From Gammaproteobacteria bacterium (GTDB lineage Bacteria > Pseudomonadota > Gammaproteobacteria > Competibacterales > Competibacteraceae), in assembly GCA_024235135.1 (NCBI GenBank), contig JACKMZ010000007.1, positions 62,001 through 126,000 of the forward strand: a stretch of DNA of 64,000 bases. The letters are read 5' to 3'. Positions 18,550 to 29,129 of this stretch are shown one piece after another. The number at the start of each line of letters is the position of its first letter. The first letter of the stretch is position 1. The notes under the pieces are model-generated. The model did not search any database, was not told the origin of the DNA, and saw only the letters and a list, made by a program, of their open reading frames with translations. A program made the translations under genes and the position numbers.

Positions 18550-18696
18550 TCAGGGTTGTTTCTTGTCTTTACTGGTGCTCTTGTGAGTATCGTCCGGCAG
18601 ATACAGATCGCCCTTCTGGCCGCAGCCGAACAAGGCGCCCAGCAGCAGGACGACGACAAGGGAAAGCAGGATTTTGCGGCAAGGGTAGCGGGCCAT
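18550..18696 (-). CDS. lptM: Small LptM-like lipoprotein
   Basis: A 48-residue lipoprotein: MARYPCRK, a hydrophobic stretch, then the lipobox LFGC followed by GQKGDLYLP and a Lys-rich tail. The GCGQKGDLYLP segment is typical of the LptM (YifL) family encoded just before lysA or dapF in Gammaproteobacteria. LptM is known to assist LptD assembly and oxidation at the outer membrane. Sixteen bases separate it from lysA. Confidence 0.88.
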   Translation of the reverse strand: MARYPCRKILLSLVVVLLLGALFGCGQKGDLYLPDDTHKSTSKDKKQP

Positions 18697-19039
18697 GAAA
18701 TTGTCCGGTGAAATTTCGGCGCCCAGTATAGCGCGGGTTAACCCTTGAACCTATTGCACCGCTCGCAACTCCCGGCAAGAATCAGCTCCAATGATGGAAC
18801 CGGTCGGTGTCATGGTCCTGTTCAAACGCGACCGTGGGTTTTACAGTAGGCGACAGGATGTCATGCCTATCGCCAGCGGTTGTAACCCTTCCATGTCGCA
18901 TCGACTTTCTACCGGGCAGCCGACCCGCCCTTCATCGGCGCCGGAATCGGTTTCGCGCCTTGGCGTGGCCAGCGTCCGGGTTCTTTCCGCCTTTCTCCTC
19001 GTATCGCTCCTGTTATCGAGCCTGCCAACGGAAAACCTC
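18697..19039. other. Gap between lptM and the esterase gene
   Basis: About 340 bases holding the divergent promoters. A plus-strand frame runs into the esterase from here and contains a short hydrophobic run, but known family members begin at 19040, so I treat it as leader. Confidence 0.45.
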
Positions 19040-19720
19040 ATGAGTGCTGAATTCGACACGCTTGAAATCGATCCCAAGGGTCCCACCCGTTCCACAATCA
19101 TCTGGCTGCATGGCCTGGGGGCCGACGCCCACGATTTCGAACCCATCGTCCCTTATCTGAAGGTGCCCGAGGAACTCGGCCTGCGCTTCGTCTTCCCCAA
19201 TGCGCCGATCCGCCCCGTCACCGTCAACGGGGGCATGGCCATGCGCGCCTGGTACGACATACTCGGCATGGACATACCCCGAGTCGAAGACCCGAACGGT
19301 GTGCACGATTCCGAACAACGGCTGCTGGCGCTGATCGAGCGCGAAAAAGAACGCGGCGTACCGGCCGATCACATCGTGCTCGCAGGTTTTTCGCAGGGCG
19401 GCGCGATCGCCTTGTATACCGGATTGCGCTATCCCGAACGTCTGGCTGGCCTGCTCGCCTTGTCCTGTTATATTCCGCTGGCCGCCACGCTGGCCGATGA
19501 ACGCCACGCCGCCAATCAGGATGCGCCGATATTCCTTGCCCACGGCCGTTACGACGAGGTCATCCCCATCGATTATGGACGCGCTACCGGCGAACAATTG
19601 GAAAAACTGGGGTATCAGCCACAGCGGTATGAATATCCCATGGGTCACGAAGTCAACATGGAAGAGATTCAGGCCATTGGCGCCTGGTTGCGGCAGGTAC
19701 TGAGCGCCGCCGAAAACTGA
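19040..19720 (+). CDS. Alpha/beta-hydrolase carboxylesterase (phospholipase/carboxylesterase family)
   Basis: A 226-residue serine hydrolase. Visible are the oxyanion region IIWLHGLGADAHDF, the nucleophile GFSQGGAIAL (Ser in the GxSxG), the acid in HGRYDEVIP and the His in YPMGHEVNMEEI. These proteins hydrolyse short acyl esters or lysophospholipids and may depalmitoylate. The start at 19040 matches the family N-terminus; an upstream extension with a hydrophobic run is open but unlikely. It is divergent from lptM-lysA. Confidence 0.9.
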   Translation: MSAEFDTLEIDPKGPTRSTIIWLHGLGADAHDFEPIVPYLKVPEELGLRFVFPNAPIRPVTVNGGMAMRAWYDILGMDIPRVEDPNGVHDSEQRLLALIEREKERGVPADHIVLAGFSQGGAIALYTGLRYPERLAGLLALSCYIPLAATLADERHAANQDAPIFLAHGRYDEVIPIDYGRATGEQLEKLGYQPQRYEYPMGHEVNMEEIQAIGAWLRQVLSAAEN

Positions 19721-19811
19721 TCGAGCGGATCGTATAGGATTGGGATGACGCGGGCGATACCGCCCGCGTTGCCCTATCGCAGCCCTGGGAGCGGGGGGAC
19801 GAGGCTACCCC

Positions 19812-20891
19812 TCAAAACCACCGCCGGTATTTAAAGTACACCACCATGGCCACCGCCACCCCGATCATGATCAACCACACCAGGGGATAGCCGTAATACC
19901 AGTCCAGTTCCGGCATGGCCCAGGGACTACGGGGCAGGTCCCGACCGAAATTCATTCCGTACAGCCCCACGATGAAGGTCAGGGGAATGAATATCGTGGA
20001 AATCACCGTCAACAACCGCATGATTTCGTTGAGCCGATGGCTGGTGCTGGAAAGGTACACGTCCAACATACCGGCGCTCAAGTCGCGGTAGGATTCCAGT
20101 AAATCCAGGATCTGAACGCCGTGGTCGTAGCAATCGCGTAGATACAACTGGGTCTCCTCCCGGATCGGCGCTCCGCCTTCGCGCATCAGCAGGTTGACGA
20201 CTTCCCGTTGCGGCCAAAACAAACGCCTGAGCAACAACAGATCGCGGCGTAACTGGTGAATGCTGTTCAGCGTCTGGCGACCGGGGTGTTCCAATAATTC
20301 CACTTCCAGATTTTCAATCCGTTCGCTGATGTCCTCCAGCACCGGAAAACCCTGATCGATGATCCGGTCCACCAGGGCATAAAGCAGGTAATCCGCCTGT
20401 CGTGTGCGGATTCTGTTCTTGGATTCGCGCAACCGTTTGCGGACCGGTTCGAAAGGATCATTCTCGCCGGCGTGAAAACTCACCACGTAGTTTTCACCGA
20501 GAAACAGGCTCACCTGCTCCACACAGACACGGGCGTCGGCCAAACAGGGTAGCCCTAGCACCAGGAAGTACTGATCCTCGTACATTTCCAGCTTGGGCCG
20601 TTGCCCCGTATTGAGAATATCTTCCAGGGCCAGGGGGTGGATCGCAAAGCATTCCGCCAGCGTTCGCAGAATATCCGCACTGGGCTGACCCTGCACATGT
20701 ATCCAAGTGATCGTGGGACTTTCCAGAAAGCGGCGGCACTCGTCGATGGCGACGTCGGGAAATTCTTCCAGGTATCCTGTATCGTATTCGATCACGCCGA
20801 TGCGCGGCGCAAATCGCGGTGGGGCGGGTGGTTCGCGCAAAGTCCCCGGCGCGGTGCCAGGGACATGGTAGCGTTTGGAGAAAAAGCTCAT
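19812..20891 (-). CDS. corA: CorA-family magnesium/cobalt transporter
   Basis: 359 residues. It is a homopentameric channel for Mg2+ (and Co2+, Ni2+). A long cytoplasmic N-terminal domain leads to two C-terminal membrane segments; the first ends in the hallmark GMN (VGLYGMNFG) and the second is YPLVWLIMIGVAVAMVVYF, followed by a basic tail. Length and layout match the family. Confidence 0.94.
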   Translation of the reverse strand: MSFFSKRYHVPGTAPGTLREPPAPPRFAPRIGVIEYDTGYLEEFPDVAIDECRRFLESPTITWIHVQGQPSADILRTLAECFAIHPLALEDILNTGQRPKLEMYEDQYFLVLGLPCLADARVCVEQVSLFLGENYVVSFHAGENDPFEPVRKRLRESKNRIRTRQADYLLYALVDRIIDQGFPVLEDISERIENLEVELLEHPGRQTLNSIHQLRRDLLLLRRLFWPQREVVNLLMREGGAPIREETQLYLRDCYDHGVQILDLLESYRDLSAGMLDVYLSSTSHRLNEIMRLLTVISTIFIPLTFIVGLYGMNFGRDLPRSPWAMPELDWYYGYPLVWLIMIGVAVAMVVYFKYRRWF

Positions 20892-20938
20892 GGACTACCG
20901 TGATCCATGTCTATCGCGGGTGGCGCCTCTGGCATCGA

Positions 20939-21565
20939 TCATGGTTTAGCCGGTGGCGATGCGGGGGCCGGCACCCGGTTGGCTATGGGGGTGATGGTGC
21001 GCAGATAAGCGAATATGGCGCGCAAATCATCGTCCGTCATGTGCGAATAGGATGGCCACGGCATGGGCGGCAAAAGGGGTCGCCCCGTGCCGCGGTGTTT
21101 ACCCATTCTGATCGTATCGATAAACATCGCTTCCGTCCAAGTACCGAGACCGGTTTCCGGGTCCGGGGTCAGATTGGCCGTATAGCTGATGCCCCACGGA
21201 CCGGCGAAAGCCGTATTGGTGGCCGAGCCTATCCACCCCCAACCACCCTCGCCGAGCGGTGGCGGCGGCGGCAACTTCAGGGTTTGCGGATGACCCGACA
21301 AAAGCCGGGAGAAATCCGGCTCGGCGCCATTGGGACCGGGTATGAACGGCGTATGGCAGCCATTGCAATCGGAAATGGCTGCCAAGTAGGCACCGCGCTT
21401 CGCCAAATCGTCACCGGCCGGCGTCGCGCCGGCAGCGGGTTGACCGATGGCGGCCAAGCCGGACACAGTGGCAATGAACACACTGAGCGTGGTGAAGCCG
21501 ATTCCGCCACGCCGGGATCGGCCATACCCAGGCCCAGAGGGTGTGAACACAACAGTCTGCGTCAT
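20939..21565 (-). CDS. Exported monoheme cytochrome c
   Basis: A 208-residue protein with an N-terminal export signal (hydrophobic core GFTTLSVFIATVSGLAAIG) and one heme c site, CNGCH (about residue 68-72). A long Pro/Gly-rich linker follows, and the C-terminal segment MPWPSYSHMTDDDLRAIFAYLRTI, given here in part, carries the probable axial Met. This layout resembles the small cytochrome c subunits of periplasmic dehydrogenases. No partner enzyme is adjacent, so its electron donor is unknown. Confidence 0.85.
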   Translation of the reverse strand: MTQTVVFTPSGPGYGRSRRGGIGFTTLSVFIATVSGLAAIGQPAAGATPAGDDLAKRGAYLAAISDCNGCHTPFIPGPNGAEPDFSRLLSGHPQTLKLPPPPPLGEGGWGWIGSATNTAFAGPWGISYTANLTPDPETGLGTWTEAMFIDTIRMGKHRGTGRPLLPPMPWPSYSHMTDDDLRAIFAYLRTITPIANRVPAPASPPAKP

Positions 21566-21646
21566 GTGCGTCTCGCTTAAAGTACTGGAGAGGCATCTGC
21601 CTCCGCCACAAGCATAGTCTGCGCAAACTGAAATGCCGTGAGACGA

Positions 21647-23884
21647 TCAAGCCTTCGGCGGTGCTTCCGGTTCATCCTCGACCCGCCGTTGAAAGACCAC
21701 GGTGCTCAACGGTGGCAGCGTGACGAACAACGAACAGGGCTGGCCCAGCCACGGTTCCGGTTCCGCCCGCACCCCGCCACGGTTGCCCACGTTGCTGCCG
21801 CCATAGTATTCCGCGTCGGTATTGAGCAATTCCGCGTAGAAGCCCAGGCCGGGCACGCCGAGTTGATAGGCCGCACGCACATTGGGCGTCAGATTGCACA
21901 CCACCACCACCGGCAAAGTATCCGGACCACCCTGGCGCAGGAAGGCGACGACCGAATTTTCCGAATCGTCGGCCTGAATCCAGCGGAAGCCCTCGGCTTC
22001 GCTGTCCCGCTCGTACAATGCCGGCAGAGTCCGGTACAGCCGATTCAAATCGCGCACCAGACGCTGCACGCCGACGTGCCAGGAGATGTCCAGGAGATGC
22101 CAATCCAGACCGGCGTCGTGGTTCCATTCCCGACCCTGGGCGAATTCACACCCCATGAACAACAGCTTCTTGCCGGGATGAGTCCACATGAAACCGTAAT
22201 ACGCCCGCAGATTGGCGAATTGCCGCCAGGCGTCGCCGGGCATCCGGGCCAGGATGGAGCCCTTGCCATGCACCACTTCGTCATGGCTCAGGGACAGTAC
22301 GAAATTCTCGTTGAACGCGTAGACCAGGCTGAAGGTCAACTCGTTGTGATGATAGCGTCGATGGATCGGATCACGGGCGATATATCGCAGGCTGTCGTGC
22401 ATCCAACCCATGTTCCATTTGAAGCCGAAACCCAGCCCACCCAGATAGACCGGCAGCGTCACGGCCGGCCACGCCGTGGATTCCTCGGCCACCGTAATGG
22501 CGCCCGACAGTTCGGTATAGGCCAGTTCGTTCATGCGGCGCAGCAACCCGATGGCTTCCAGGTTTTCCCGTCCGCCGTATTGGTTCGGTATCCATTCCCC
22601 CTCGCGACGGCTGTAATCCAGATACAGCATGGATGCCACCGCGTCCACCCTCAATCCGTCGATGTGATACCGTTCCAACCAGAACAGCGCGTTCCCCAAG
22701 AGAAAATTGGCCACCTCGCGGCGCCCGAAATTGTAGATCAGGGTATTCCAATCGTGATGAAAGCCCTGGCGCGGATCGGCATGTTCGTAGAGCGCGGTGC
22801 CATCGAAACGGCCGAGACCATGCGGATCACTGGGAAAATGCGCGGGTACCCAGTCCAGCAACACTCCGATGCCGGCTTGATGGCAGCGATCCACGAAGTA
22901 TTTGAAATCGGAGGGAGACCCGAAGCGGCTGGTCGGCGCGTATAGACCGATGGGTTGATAGCCCCAGGAACCGTCGAAGGGGTGTTCGCTGATCGGCAGC
23001 AGTTCGATGTGCGTGAAACCTATGTCCCGCACATAGGGAATCAATTCCTCGGCCAATTCGCGGTAGGTCATGAAACGGTCGCCTTGGCCCGCCACGCGTT
23101 TCCAGGAGCCCAAATGCACCTCGTAGATCGTGATGGGCGCGCGCCGGTGGCTGTGTCGCTTGCGCCCGATCAGCCATTCGTCGTCGCCCCACGAGTAATC
23201 GTTTTCCGCGTAGACGAGCGAGGCCGTTTGCGGCCGCATTTCGGTGGCGAAACTGTAGGGGTCCATCTTCAGCGGCAGACGGGCGCCGTTGGCGTCCTTG
23301 ACTTCGAACTTGTACTTGGCTCCGGGCCCCACGGCGGGAATGAAGATCTCCCAGATGCCCACGCCGCCCCGCAGACGCATGGGATGCCGACGGCCATCCC
23401 AGTCATTGAAATCCCCCACCACCGCGACCCGCTTGGCGTTGGGCGCCCATACCGCGAAGGTCGCGCCGCTGACGCCGCCCAGTTCCGTCAGATGCGACCC
23501 GAGCTTTTCATAAGGCCGCAGGTGGGCCCCCTCCCCCATCAGGTGGACATCGAGATCGCCCAGCACCGTCAGAAAACCATAGGGATCGTCCATGTCCCAA
23601 GTATGGCCATCCCGTGTAACCCGCAGGCGATAGGCGAAACGTTCCCGGTACTGGCTATCCAGTGCGCCCGCGAACAAGCCTTCCGGATGAATTCGTTCCA
23701 GATCGCCGGCCACGGCGCCGGTATCGTGGTGCAATACCTGAACCCGATCGACGCTGGGCAAAAAGGCGCGGACGACCCAGGTTCCACCGGGTCCCGCCGG
23801 GTGCATGCCCAGCACCGCGAATGGATCGCCGTGTTCACCTGTGACGATGGCGTCGATGAGGGTTTTGGAAGGAATGATGCTCAT
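21647..23884 (-). CDS. glgB: 1,4-alpha-glucan branching enzyme
   Basis: 745 residues. It makes alpha-1,6 branches in glycogen. Layout: an N-terminal extension (about 1-120), a CBM48 domain ([22 protein letters not shown]), then the GH13 barrel with [26 protein letters not shown] (Asp nucleophile), EEST (acid/base Glu) and [10 protein letters not shown], and a C-terminal beta domain. GGAGG-like ribosome binding bases lie ten before ATG. It is divergent from the GlgX-TreZ gene, suggesting joint control of glycogen synthesis and breakdown. Confidence 0.97.
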   Translation of the reverse strand: MSIIPSKTLIDAIVTGEHGDPFAVLGMHPAGPGGTWVVRAFLPSVDRVQVLHHDTGAVAGDLERIHPEGLFAGALDSQYRERFAYRLRVTRDGHTWDMDDPYGFLTVLGDLDVHLMGEGAHLRPYEKLGSHLTELGGVSGATFAVWAPNAKRVAVVGDFNDWDGRRHPMRLRGGVGIWEIFIPAVGPGAKYKFEVKDANGARLPLKMDPYSFATEMRPQTASLVYAENDYSWGDDEWLIGRKRHSHRRAPITIYEVHLGSWKRVAGQGDRFMTYRELAEELIPYVRDIGFTHIELLPISEHPFDGSWGYQPIGLYAPTSRFGSPSDFKYFVDRCHQAGIGVLLDWVPAHFPSDPHGLGRFDGTALYEHADPRQGFHHDWNTLIYNFGRREVANFLLGNALFWLERYHIDGLRVDAVASMLYLDYSRREGEWIPNQYGGRENLEAIGLLRRMNELAYTELSGAITVAEESTAWPAVTLPVYLGGLGFGFKWNMGWMHDSLRYIARDPIHRRYHHNELTFSLVYAFNENFVLSLSHDEVVHGKGSILARMPGDAWRQFANLRAYYGFMWTHPGKKLLFMGCEFAQGREWNHDAGLDWHLLDISWHVGVQRLVRDLNRLYRTLPALYERDSEAEGFRWIQADDSENSVVAFLRQGGPDTLPVVVVCNLTPNVRAAYQLGVPGLGFYAELLNTDAEYYGGSNVGNRGGVRAEPEPWLGQPCSLFVTLPPLSTVVFQRRVEDEPEAPPKA

Positions 23885-24276
23885 GGGGTTTTGCCTCCGG
23901 CTTCACGGATTTTATAGTTTCGCCAGGTCGTCGGATACGCGTCGAACCCCGAGCGCCCACCTTTGCGGCCGACCCGAGCCCTACGGATAAACTCCCCAGC
24001 AACGGCTTTACCTTGTCACTTTGGATTGCCCAAATCCCCGGCGTTCCGCGAGCGACGAAAATTCCCTGTCCAATAACACCCTACGGTTCCCGGCCTGGCA
24101 ATCCATGGTCGCCGCTAACGGCGAAATGGGCTATTATGCGGCTGCCGGTCGGCACCAACACCTCTTCCTCTGGAAGCCATCATAAGTCATGCCGCCTAAC
24201 GGGGTGGTTGACACTTTGCATGTATTCGGCGACGACAACGAATCATGGCTTGCGAAAACAATTTTCAATCATTCAC
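23885..24276. promoter_or_regulatory. Divergent promoter region of the glycogen genes
   Basis: About 390 bases between glgB and glgX-treZ. A TTGACA at 24208-24213 lacks a good -10 at normal spacing. No palindrome or terminator stands out. Confidence 0.4.
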
Positions 24277-27200
24277 ATGGGCAAATTGATCAACGAAATT
24301 TGGCCAGGCAGCCCCTATCCGCTTGGCGCTACTTGGGATGGCGGAGGTGTCAACTTCGCCTTGTTCTCGGAACATGCCGAGAAGGTCGAATTGTGTTTGT
24401 TCGACGCCAAGGGCCGGCGCGAGCTGCAGCGTATCGAAATGCGCGAACAGACCGACCGCGTCTGGCATGTATATTTGCCCGAAGCCCGTCCCGGACAACT
24501 CTACGGTTATCGAGTTCATGGCGCCTACGCACCGGAACTTGGCCATCGCTTCAATCCCTTCAAGCTGCTGATCGATCCCTACGCCAAATCCCTGGTCGGC
24601 GACCTGAAATGGAGCGACGCGCATTTCAGCTACCGGGTCGCCAGTGGCAAGGAAGATTTGAGCATCAATCATCACGACAGCGCCTTCGGCGTACCCAAAT
24701 GCCAGGTCATCGATCCCGCGTTCAGTTGGGGCGATGACCGACCGCCACGCGTTCCCTGGCACGAGACGGTGATCTACGAAATGCACGTCCGGGGTTTCAC
24801 GGAATTGCATCCCGGAATACCCCCGCAACTGCGCGGCACCTACGCGGGCATCGCCACCGCGCCGGTCATCGACTATTTGCAGCAGCTCGGCGTAACGGCG
24901 GTGGAACTGCTGCCCATCCACAGCTTCGTGGACGACCGCTTCCTGGTGACTCGGAAACTGCGCAACTACTGGGGCTACAGTTCCATCGGCTATTTCGCCC
25001 CCGAGCGACGCTATCTGTCCAGCGGTCACATTAACGAATTCAAGACCATGGTCAAGACCCTGCACTCGGCCGGTATCGAGGTGATCCTCGACGTGGTCTA
25101 CAACCACACGGCCGAAGGCAATCATCTGGGACCGACCCTGTCCTTTCGCGGCATCGACAATGCCTCCTATTATCGACTGGTGCCCGGCAAGTCGCGTTTC
25201 TACATGGATTACACCGGCTGTGGCAACACCCTGAACATGATGCATCCCAGGGTCCTGCAGTTGATCATGGACAGTCTGCGCTATTGGGTGATCGAAATGC
25301 ACGTGGACGGCTTCCGCTTCGATCTGGCCTCGGCGCTGGCGCGGGAACTGCACGACGTGGATCAACTGGGCGCTTTCCTGGACATCATTCATCAAGATCC
25401 GGTGCTGTCTCAGGTCAAACTGATCGCCGAACCCTGGGATCTCGGGGAAGGCGGTTATCAGGTCGGCAACTTCCCGGTGGGCTGGACGGAATGGAACGGC
25501 AAGTACCGCGACGTGGTGCGCGATTACTGGCGTGGCGAAGGCGGGCTGATCGGCGATCTGGCCTACCGGCTGACGGGCTCCAGCGATCTGTATCTGCACA
25601 ATGGCCGCCGCCCCTATGCCAGCATCAATTTCATTACCGCGCATGACGGTTTCACGCTGAACGATCTGGTCAGCTACAACCACAAACACAATCAAGCCAA
25701 CGGCGAGGACAACCGCGACGGCGATTCGCACAACCGAAGCTGGAACTGCGGCGTGGAAGGGCCGACCCAGGATGCCGCGGTACTGAGCCTGCGCGCCCGG
25801 CAACGACGCAATTTCCTGGCGACCCTGCTGCTGTCGCAGGGCGTGCCCATGCTAGTGGCCGGCGACGAGTTCTGCCGCACGCAGCAAGGTAACAACAACG
25901 CCTATTGCCAGGACAACGAAATCAGTTGGTTGAACTGGACCCCCACGGAAGAAGGCCAGGAATTGCTGGAATTCACTCGCTTTCTGTTGCAACTGCGCAA
26001 GGAACACCCGGTCTTCCGCCGCCGTCACTTCTTTCAGGGACGGCTCATCAAGGACGCGGCGGAGCGGGACGTGGTCTGGCTCAACCCGGACGGCAAGGAG
26101 ATGAGCAACGCGCAATGGCATCAATCCTTCGCCCGTTGCCTGGGCATGTATCTGTCGGGACGGGCTCTGCCGGATCAGGATTCGCGGGGCCGCGCTTTGA
26201 CGGACGATGATTTCCTGGTCTTGTTCAACGCGCATCACGAGGCCATCAACTTCATTTTCCCCTGCCACCCGGACGATGTGATCGACGTATTGATCGACAC
26301 CAGTGTGGCGCCCTACGTTCTGCAGAAACGCCATCGGGCCAATCTGCCCTATCCCCTGCAAGGCCGCTCCCTGGCTTTATTGACACGCAAACGGGCGGCC
26401 CCGCGACCGGACGAGAAGACCATGACGCGCCATCACGCCATGCCTTTTGGACCCCTCTTCCTCGACACGGGGGAAATCCGCTTCCGCCTCTGGGCGCCGA
26501 CGGCGAAAAAAGTGGATTTGCTGCTGGAAACCCGGCAAGGCGCCCAGGCGAGTCTGCCCATGACCGCCCTGGAGGATGGCTGGTTCGACCACATCACCGA
26601 CTGGGCCCAGGCGGGCGATCGCTACCGGTTCCGCATCGATGACGATCTGGCCGTACCGGACCCGGCCTCGCGCTACAACCCGCAGGACGCGCACGGTCCC
26701 AGCGAAATCGTCGATCCCACCGCGTTCTCCTGGAAAGATCGGCAGTGGCGCGGTCGCCCCTGGTCGGAAGTCGTCCTGTACGAACTGCATGTCGGCACGT
26801 TCACTCCCGAAGGCACTTTCCAGGCCCTAAAGAACAAACTCGATTATTTTCTGGAACTGGGCGTCACCGCCATCGAATTGATGCCATTGGCGGATTTTCC
26901 CGGCCAACGCAACTGGGGCTACGACGGCGTCTTGCCCTTCGCGCCGGACGCCAGCTACGGAACGCCGGACGATCTCAAGGATCTGATCCAGACCGCTCAC
27001 GCCAAGGGTTTGATGGTGTTCGTGGACGTGGTCTACAACCACTTCGGCCCGGAAGGCAATTACCTTTACGTCTACGCCAAACGTTTTTTCAGCGAGACCC
27101 ATCACACGCCCTGGGGCGCGGCAATCAACTTCGATGGACCGGGCAGCCGCGCGGTGCGGGATTTCTTCATCCACAACGCGCTCTACTGGCTGGAGGAGTT

Positions 27201-28263
27201 CCATGTGGACGGGCTGCGTCTGGACGCCGTGCACGCCATTCTGGATGACTCATCCCCCGACGTGCTCGAAGAACTGGCCGAGACCGTGCGCCAGGGTCCG
27301 GGCAAGAACCGGCACTGCCATCTGGTGCTGGAAAACGATCTCAACAAAGCCCGTTACCTGAAACGCGACGGCAGCGGCAAGCCGCGTTTCTACAACGCCC
27401 AGTGGAACGACGATATTCATCACGCCTTCCACGTGCTGTTGACCGGCGAAGCCGATGGCTATTACGAGGACTACGCCGATAAACCGATTCATCACCTGGG
27501 GCGTTGTCTGACCGAGGGCTTTGCCTATCAAGCCGATCGGTCGCCCTACCGGGACGGCGGGGTACGCGGCGAAATCAGCAAGCATCTGCCGTCCACAGCC
27601 TTCGTCAACTTCATGCAGAACCACGACCAGATCGGCAATCGGGCCTTTGGAGAGCGCATCGCGCAACTGACCCGACCCCGCGCGCTGATGAGCGCCATCC
27701 CGATTCTGCTGCTGGCTCCCTCTATTCCGCTGCTGTTCATGGGCGAGGAATTCGCCGCCGCCCAACCCTTTTTATTCTTCTGCCAATTCGGACCGGAACT
27801 GGCCAATGCCGTGACCGAAGGCCGGCGCAAGGAATTCGCCAAGTTCGAGACCTTCGGCACGCCCGAGGCGCAGGCTCGCATTCCCGACCCCAACGACGTC
27901 GACACCTTCCGGCGAAGCCAGTTGGACTGGGACAGTCCGCCGCGCAAGCGCCACGCGGATTTTCTCATGCTCTATCGGGAATTGCTGGCCATCCGCCAGC
28001 GCGAAATCATGCCCCGGCTGGCCGCCGCTCCGGCCGGTCAGGCGAGCTTCAGGACTTTCGGGGCGGGTGGTCTGAACGCCCGCTGGCCGCTGGCCGAAGG
28101 TACGGTGCTGCATTTGCTGGCCAATTTGAGCGACGACGCGCTCGCCAATGTGGAAACTCTCCCTGGCGCTGTGCTATACGTCAACGGCCAAACCGTGCTG
28201 GCGTCCCTGGGATACCAGGTATTGCCCTCGTGGTCGGTGGTATGGACTCTGGAGTCCGGCTGA
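24277..28263 (+). CDS. glgX/treZ: GlgX-TreZ fusion: glycogen debranching enzyme plus maltooligosyltrehalose trehalohydrolase
   Basis: A single 1328-residue frame joins two GH13 enzymes. Residues 1-705 are GlgX/TreX isoamylase-type debranching enzyme: N-terminal CBM48, DGFRFDLAS (Asp349), LIAEPWDLG (Glu385) and TAHDGF (Asp457). Residues from about 716 are Tre[30 protein letters not shown] (Asp983), VLENDLN (Glu1019) and [10 protein letters not shown] (Asp1117), which releases trehalose from maltooligosyltrehalose. Both halves have full length and complete catalytic sets. The ATG at 26422 (M716), preceded by GAGAAG, could also start free TreZ. TreY, the enzyme between them in the TreXYZ pathway, is not in the window. 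ATG 24277 ([17 protein letters not shown]) matches the GlgX N-terminus. Confidence 0.95.
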   Translation: MGKLINEIWPGSPYPLGATWDGGGVNFALFSEHAEKVELCLFDAKGRRELQRIEMREQTDRVWHVYLPEARPGQLYGYRVHGAYAPELGHRFNPFKLLIDPYAKSLVGDLKWSDAHFSYRVASGKEDLSINHHDSAFGVPKCQVIDPAFSWGDDRPPRVPWHETVIYEMHVRGFTELHPGIPPQLRGTYAGIATAPVIDYLQQLGVTAVELLPIHSFVDDRFLVTRKLRNYWGYSSIGYFAPERRYLSSGHINEFKTMVKTLHSAGIEVILDVVYNHTAEGNHLGPTLSFRGIDNASYYRLVPGKSRFYMDYTGCGNTLNMMHPRVLQLIMDSLRYWVIEMHVDGFRFDLASALARELHDVDQLGAFLDIIHQDPVLSQVKLIAEPWDLGEGGYQVGNFPVGWTEWNGKYRDVVRDYWRGEGGLIGDLAYRLTGSSDLYLHNGRRPYASINFITAHDGFTLNDLVSYNHKHNQANGEDNRDGDSHNRSWNCGVEGPTQDAAVLSLRARQRRNFLATLLLSQGVPMLVAGDEFCRTQQGNNNAYCQDNEISWLNWTPTEEGQELLEFTRFLLQLRKEHPVFRRRHFFQGRLIKDAAERDVVWLNPDGKEMSNAQWHQSFARCLGMYLSGRALPDQDSRGRALTDDDFLVLFNAHHEAINFIFPCHPDDVIDVLIDTSVAPYVLQKRHRANLPYPLQGRSLALLTRKRAAPRPDEKTMTRHHAMPFGPLFLDTGEIRFRLWAPTAKKVDLLLETRQGAQASLPMTALEDGWFDHITDWAQAGDRYRFRIDDDLAVPDPASRYNPQDAHGPSEIVDPTAFSWKDRQWRGRPWSEVVLYELHVGTFTPEGTFQALKNKLDYFLELGVTAIELMPLADFPGQRNWGYDGVLPFAPDASYGTPDDLKDLIQTAHAKGLMVFVDVVYNHFGPEGNYLYVYAKRFFSETHHTPWGAAINFDGPGSRAVRDFFIHNALYWLEEFHVDGLRLDAVHAILDDSSPDVLEELAETVRQGPGKNRHCHLVLENDLNKARYLKRDGSGKPRFYNAQWNDDIHHAFHVLLTGEADGYYEDYADKPIHHLGRCLTEGFAYQADRSPYRDGGVRGEISKHLPSTAFVNFMQNHDQIGNRAFGERIAQLTRPRALMSAIPILLLAPSIPLLFMGEEFAAAQPFLFFCQFGPELANAVTEGRRKEFAKFETFGTPEAQARIPDPNDVDTFRRSQLDWDSPPRKRHADFLMLYRELLAIRQREIMPRLAAAPAGQASFRTFGAGGLNARWPLAEGTVLHLLANLSDDALANVETLPGAVLYVNGQTVLASLGYQVLPSWSVVWTLESG

Positions 28264-28350
28264 TCCCGTGCCGGGCCAAGAGGAAGCGATGACGCACGTT
28301 TTCTGCCGGTCGTCATCGCGAAGCATTTACATAACAGAGGAAATTTCAAG

Positions 28351-29055
28351 ATGCCTTTAGTTAATCGATTGGCGGCGGAGTTGATCGGCACCTTCTGGCT
28401 GGTCCTGGGAGGGTGCGGCAGCGCCGTCCTGGCGGCGGCTTTCCCGCAGGTGGGAATCGGTCTGCTGGGCGTGGCATTGGCGTTCGGTCTGACGGTGCTC
28501 ACCATGGCCTTTGCCATCGGCGGCATTTCGGGCTGCCATCTCAATCCCGCGGTGACGGTCGGATTGGTGGCCGGCGGACGCTTCAGCGCCGCGGATGCCA
28601 TTCCCTATATTATCGCGCAAGTCGTGGGAGCCATCGGGGCGGCCTTCTTATTATATCTGATCGCCAGTGGCAAAGCCGGCGGCTACGATCTGGCCGGCGG
28701 CCTGGCGGCCAATGGTTTCGGCGAGCACTCGCCCGGCGGCTATGACATGATGTCTGGCTTCATCACCGAAGTGGTCATGACCTTCATGTTTTTGTTCATC
28801 ATCATGGGCGCAACCGACAAACGGGCTCCGGCGGGCTTCGCTCCGATCGCGATTGGCTTGGCGCTCACCCTGATTCACTTGATCAGCATTCCGGTGACCA
28901 ACACTTCCGTGAATCCGGCGCGCAGCACGGGACCGGCGCTGGTGGTCGGCGGCTGGGCCTTGTCGCAGTTGTGGCTGTTCTGGGTCGCCCCAATCCTCGG
29001 CGGCGCGCTTGGCGGAATAGTTTATCGCTTGGTCGGCGGTAACGACGATTCCTGA
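28351..29055 (+). CDS. aqpZ: Aquaporin Z (water channel)
   Basis: 234 residues with six membrane segments and both NPA motifs, in [10 protein letters not shown] (first half-helix) and [11 protein letters not shown] (second). The selectivity-filter residues fit water-specific AqpZ (AFGLTVLT..., NTSVNPARS). It lets water cross the inner membrane during osmotic change. It follows glgX-treZ by 87 bases in the same direction; with trehalose production this could be an osmotic-response neighbourhood (inference). Confidence 0.95.
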   Translation: MPLVNRLAAELIGTFWLVLGGCGSAVLAAAFPQVGIGLLGVALAFGLTVLTMAFAIGGISGCHLNPAVTVGLVAGGRFSAADAIPYIIAQVVGAIGAAFLLYLIASGKAGGYDLAGGLAANGFGEHSPGGYDMMSGFITEVVMTFMFLFIIMGATDKRAPAGFAPIAIGLALTLIHLISIPVTNTSVNPARSTGPALVVGGWALSQLWLFWVAPILGGALGGIVYRLVGGNDDS

Positions 29056-29061
29056 TTCAGG

Positions 29062-29089
29062 GGGCGGGTTGGCCAAGCCCAACCCGCCC
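29062..29089. terminator. Strong hairpin between convergent aqpZ and cusA
   Basis: GGGCGGGTTGG (29062-29072) pairs perfectly with CCAACCCGCCC (29079-29089) around a six-base loop. It lies between convergent genes. There is no T run on either strand, so factor-independent termination would be weak. Confidence 0.55.
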
Positions 29090-29129
29090 GCTGTCCAAAC
29101 CGTTTCGACGATTCCTTCCCACACCCCGC

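Noticed and set aside
18791..19039. N-terminal extension of the carboxylesterase with a signal-like stretch
   Set aside because: The family starts at 19040 and the extension is not signal-peptide-like at its own start.
24265..25803. Long open frame antisense to glgX-treZ
   Set aside because: It mirrors the codon pattern of the real gene in GC-rich DNA and has no recognisable domain or ribosome binding site.
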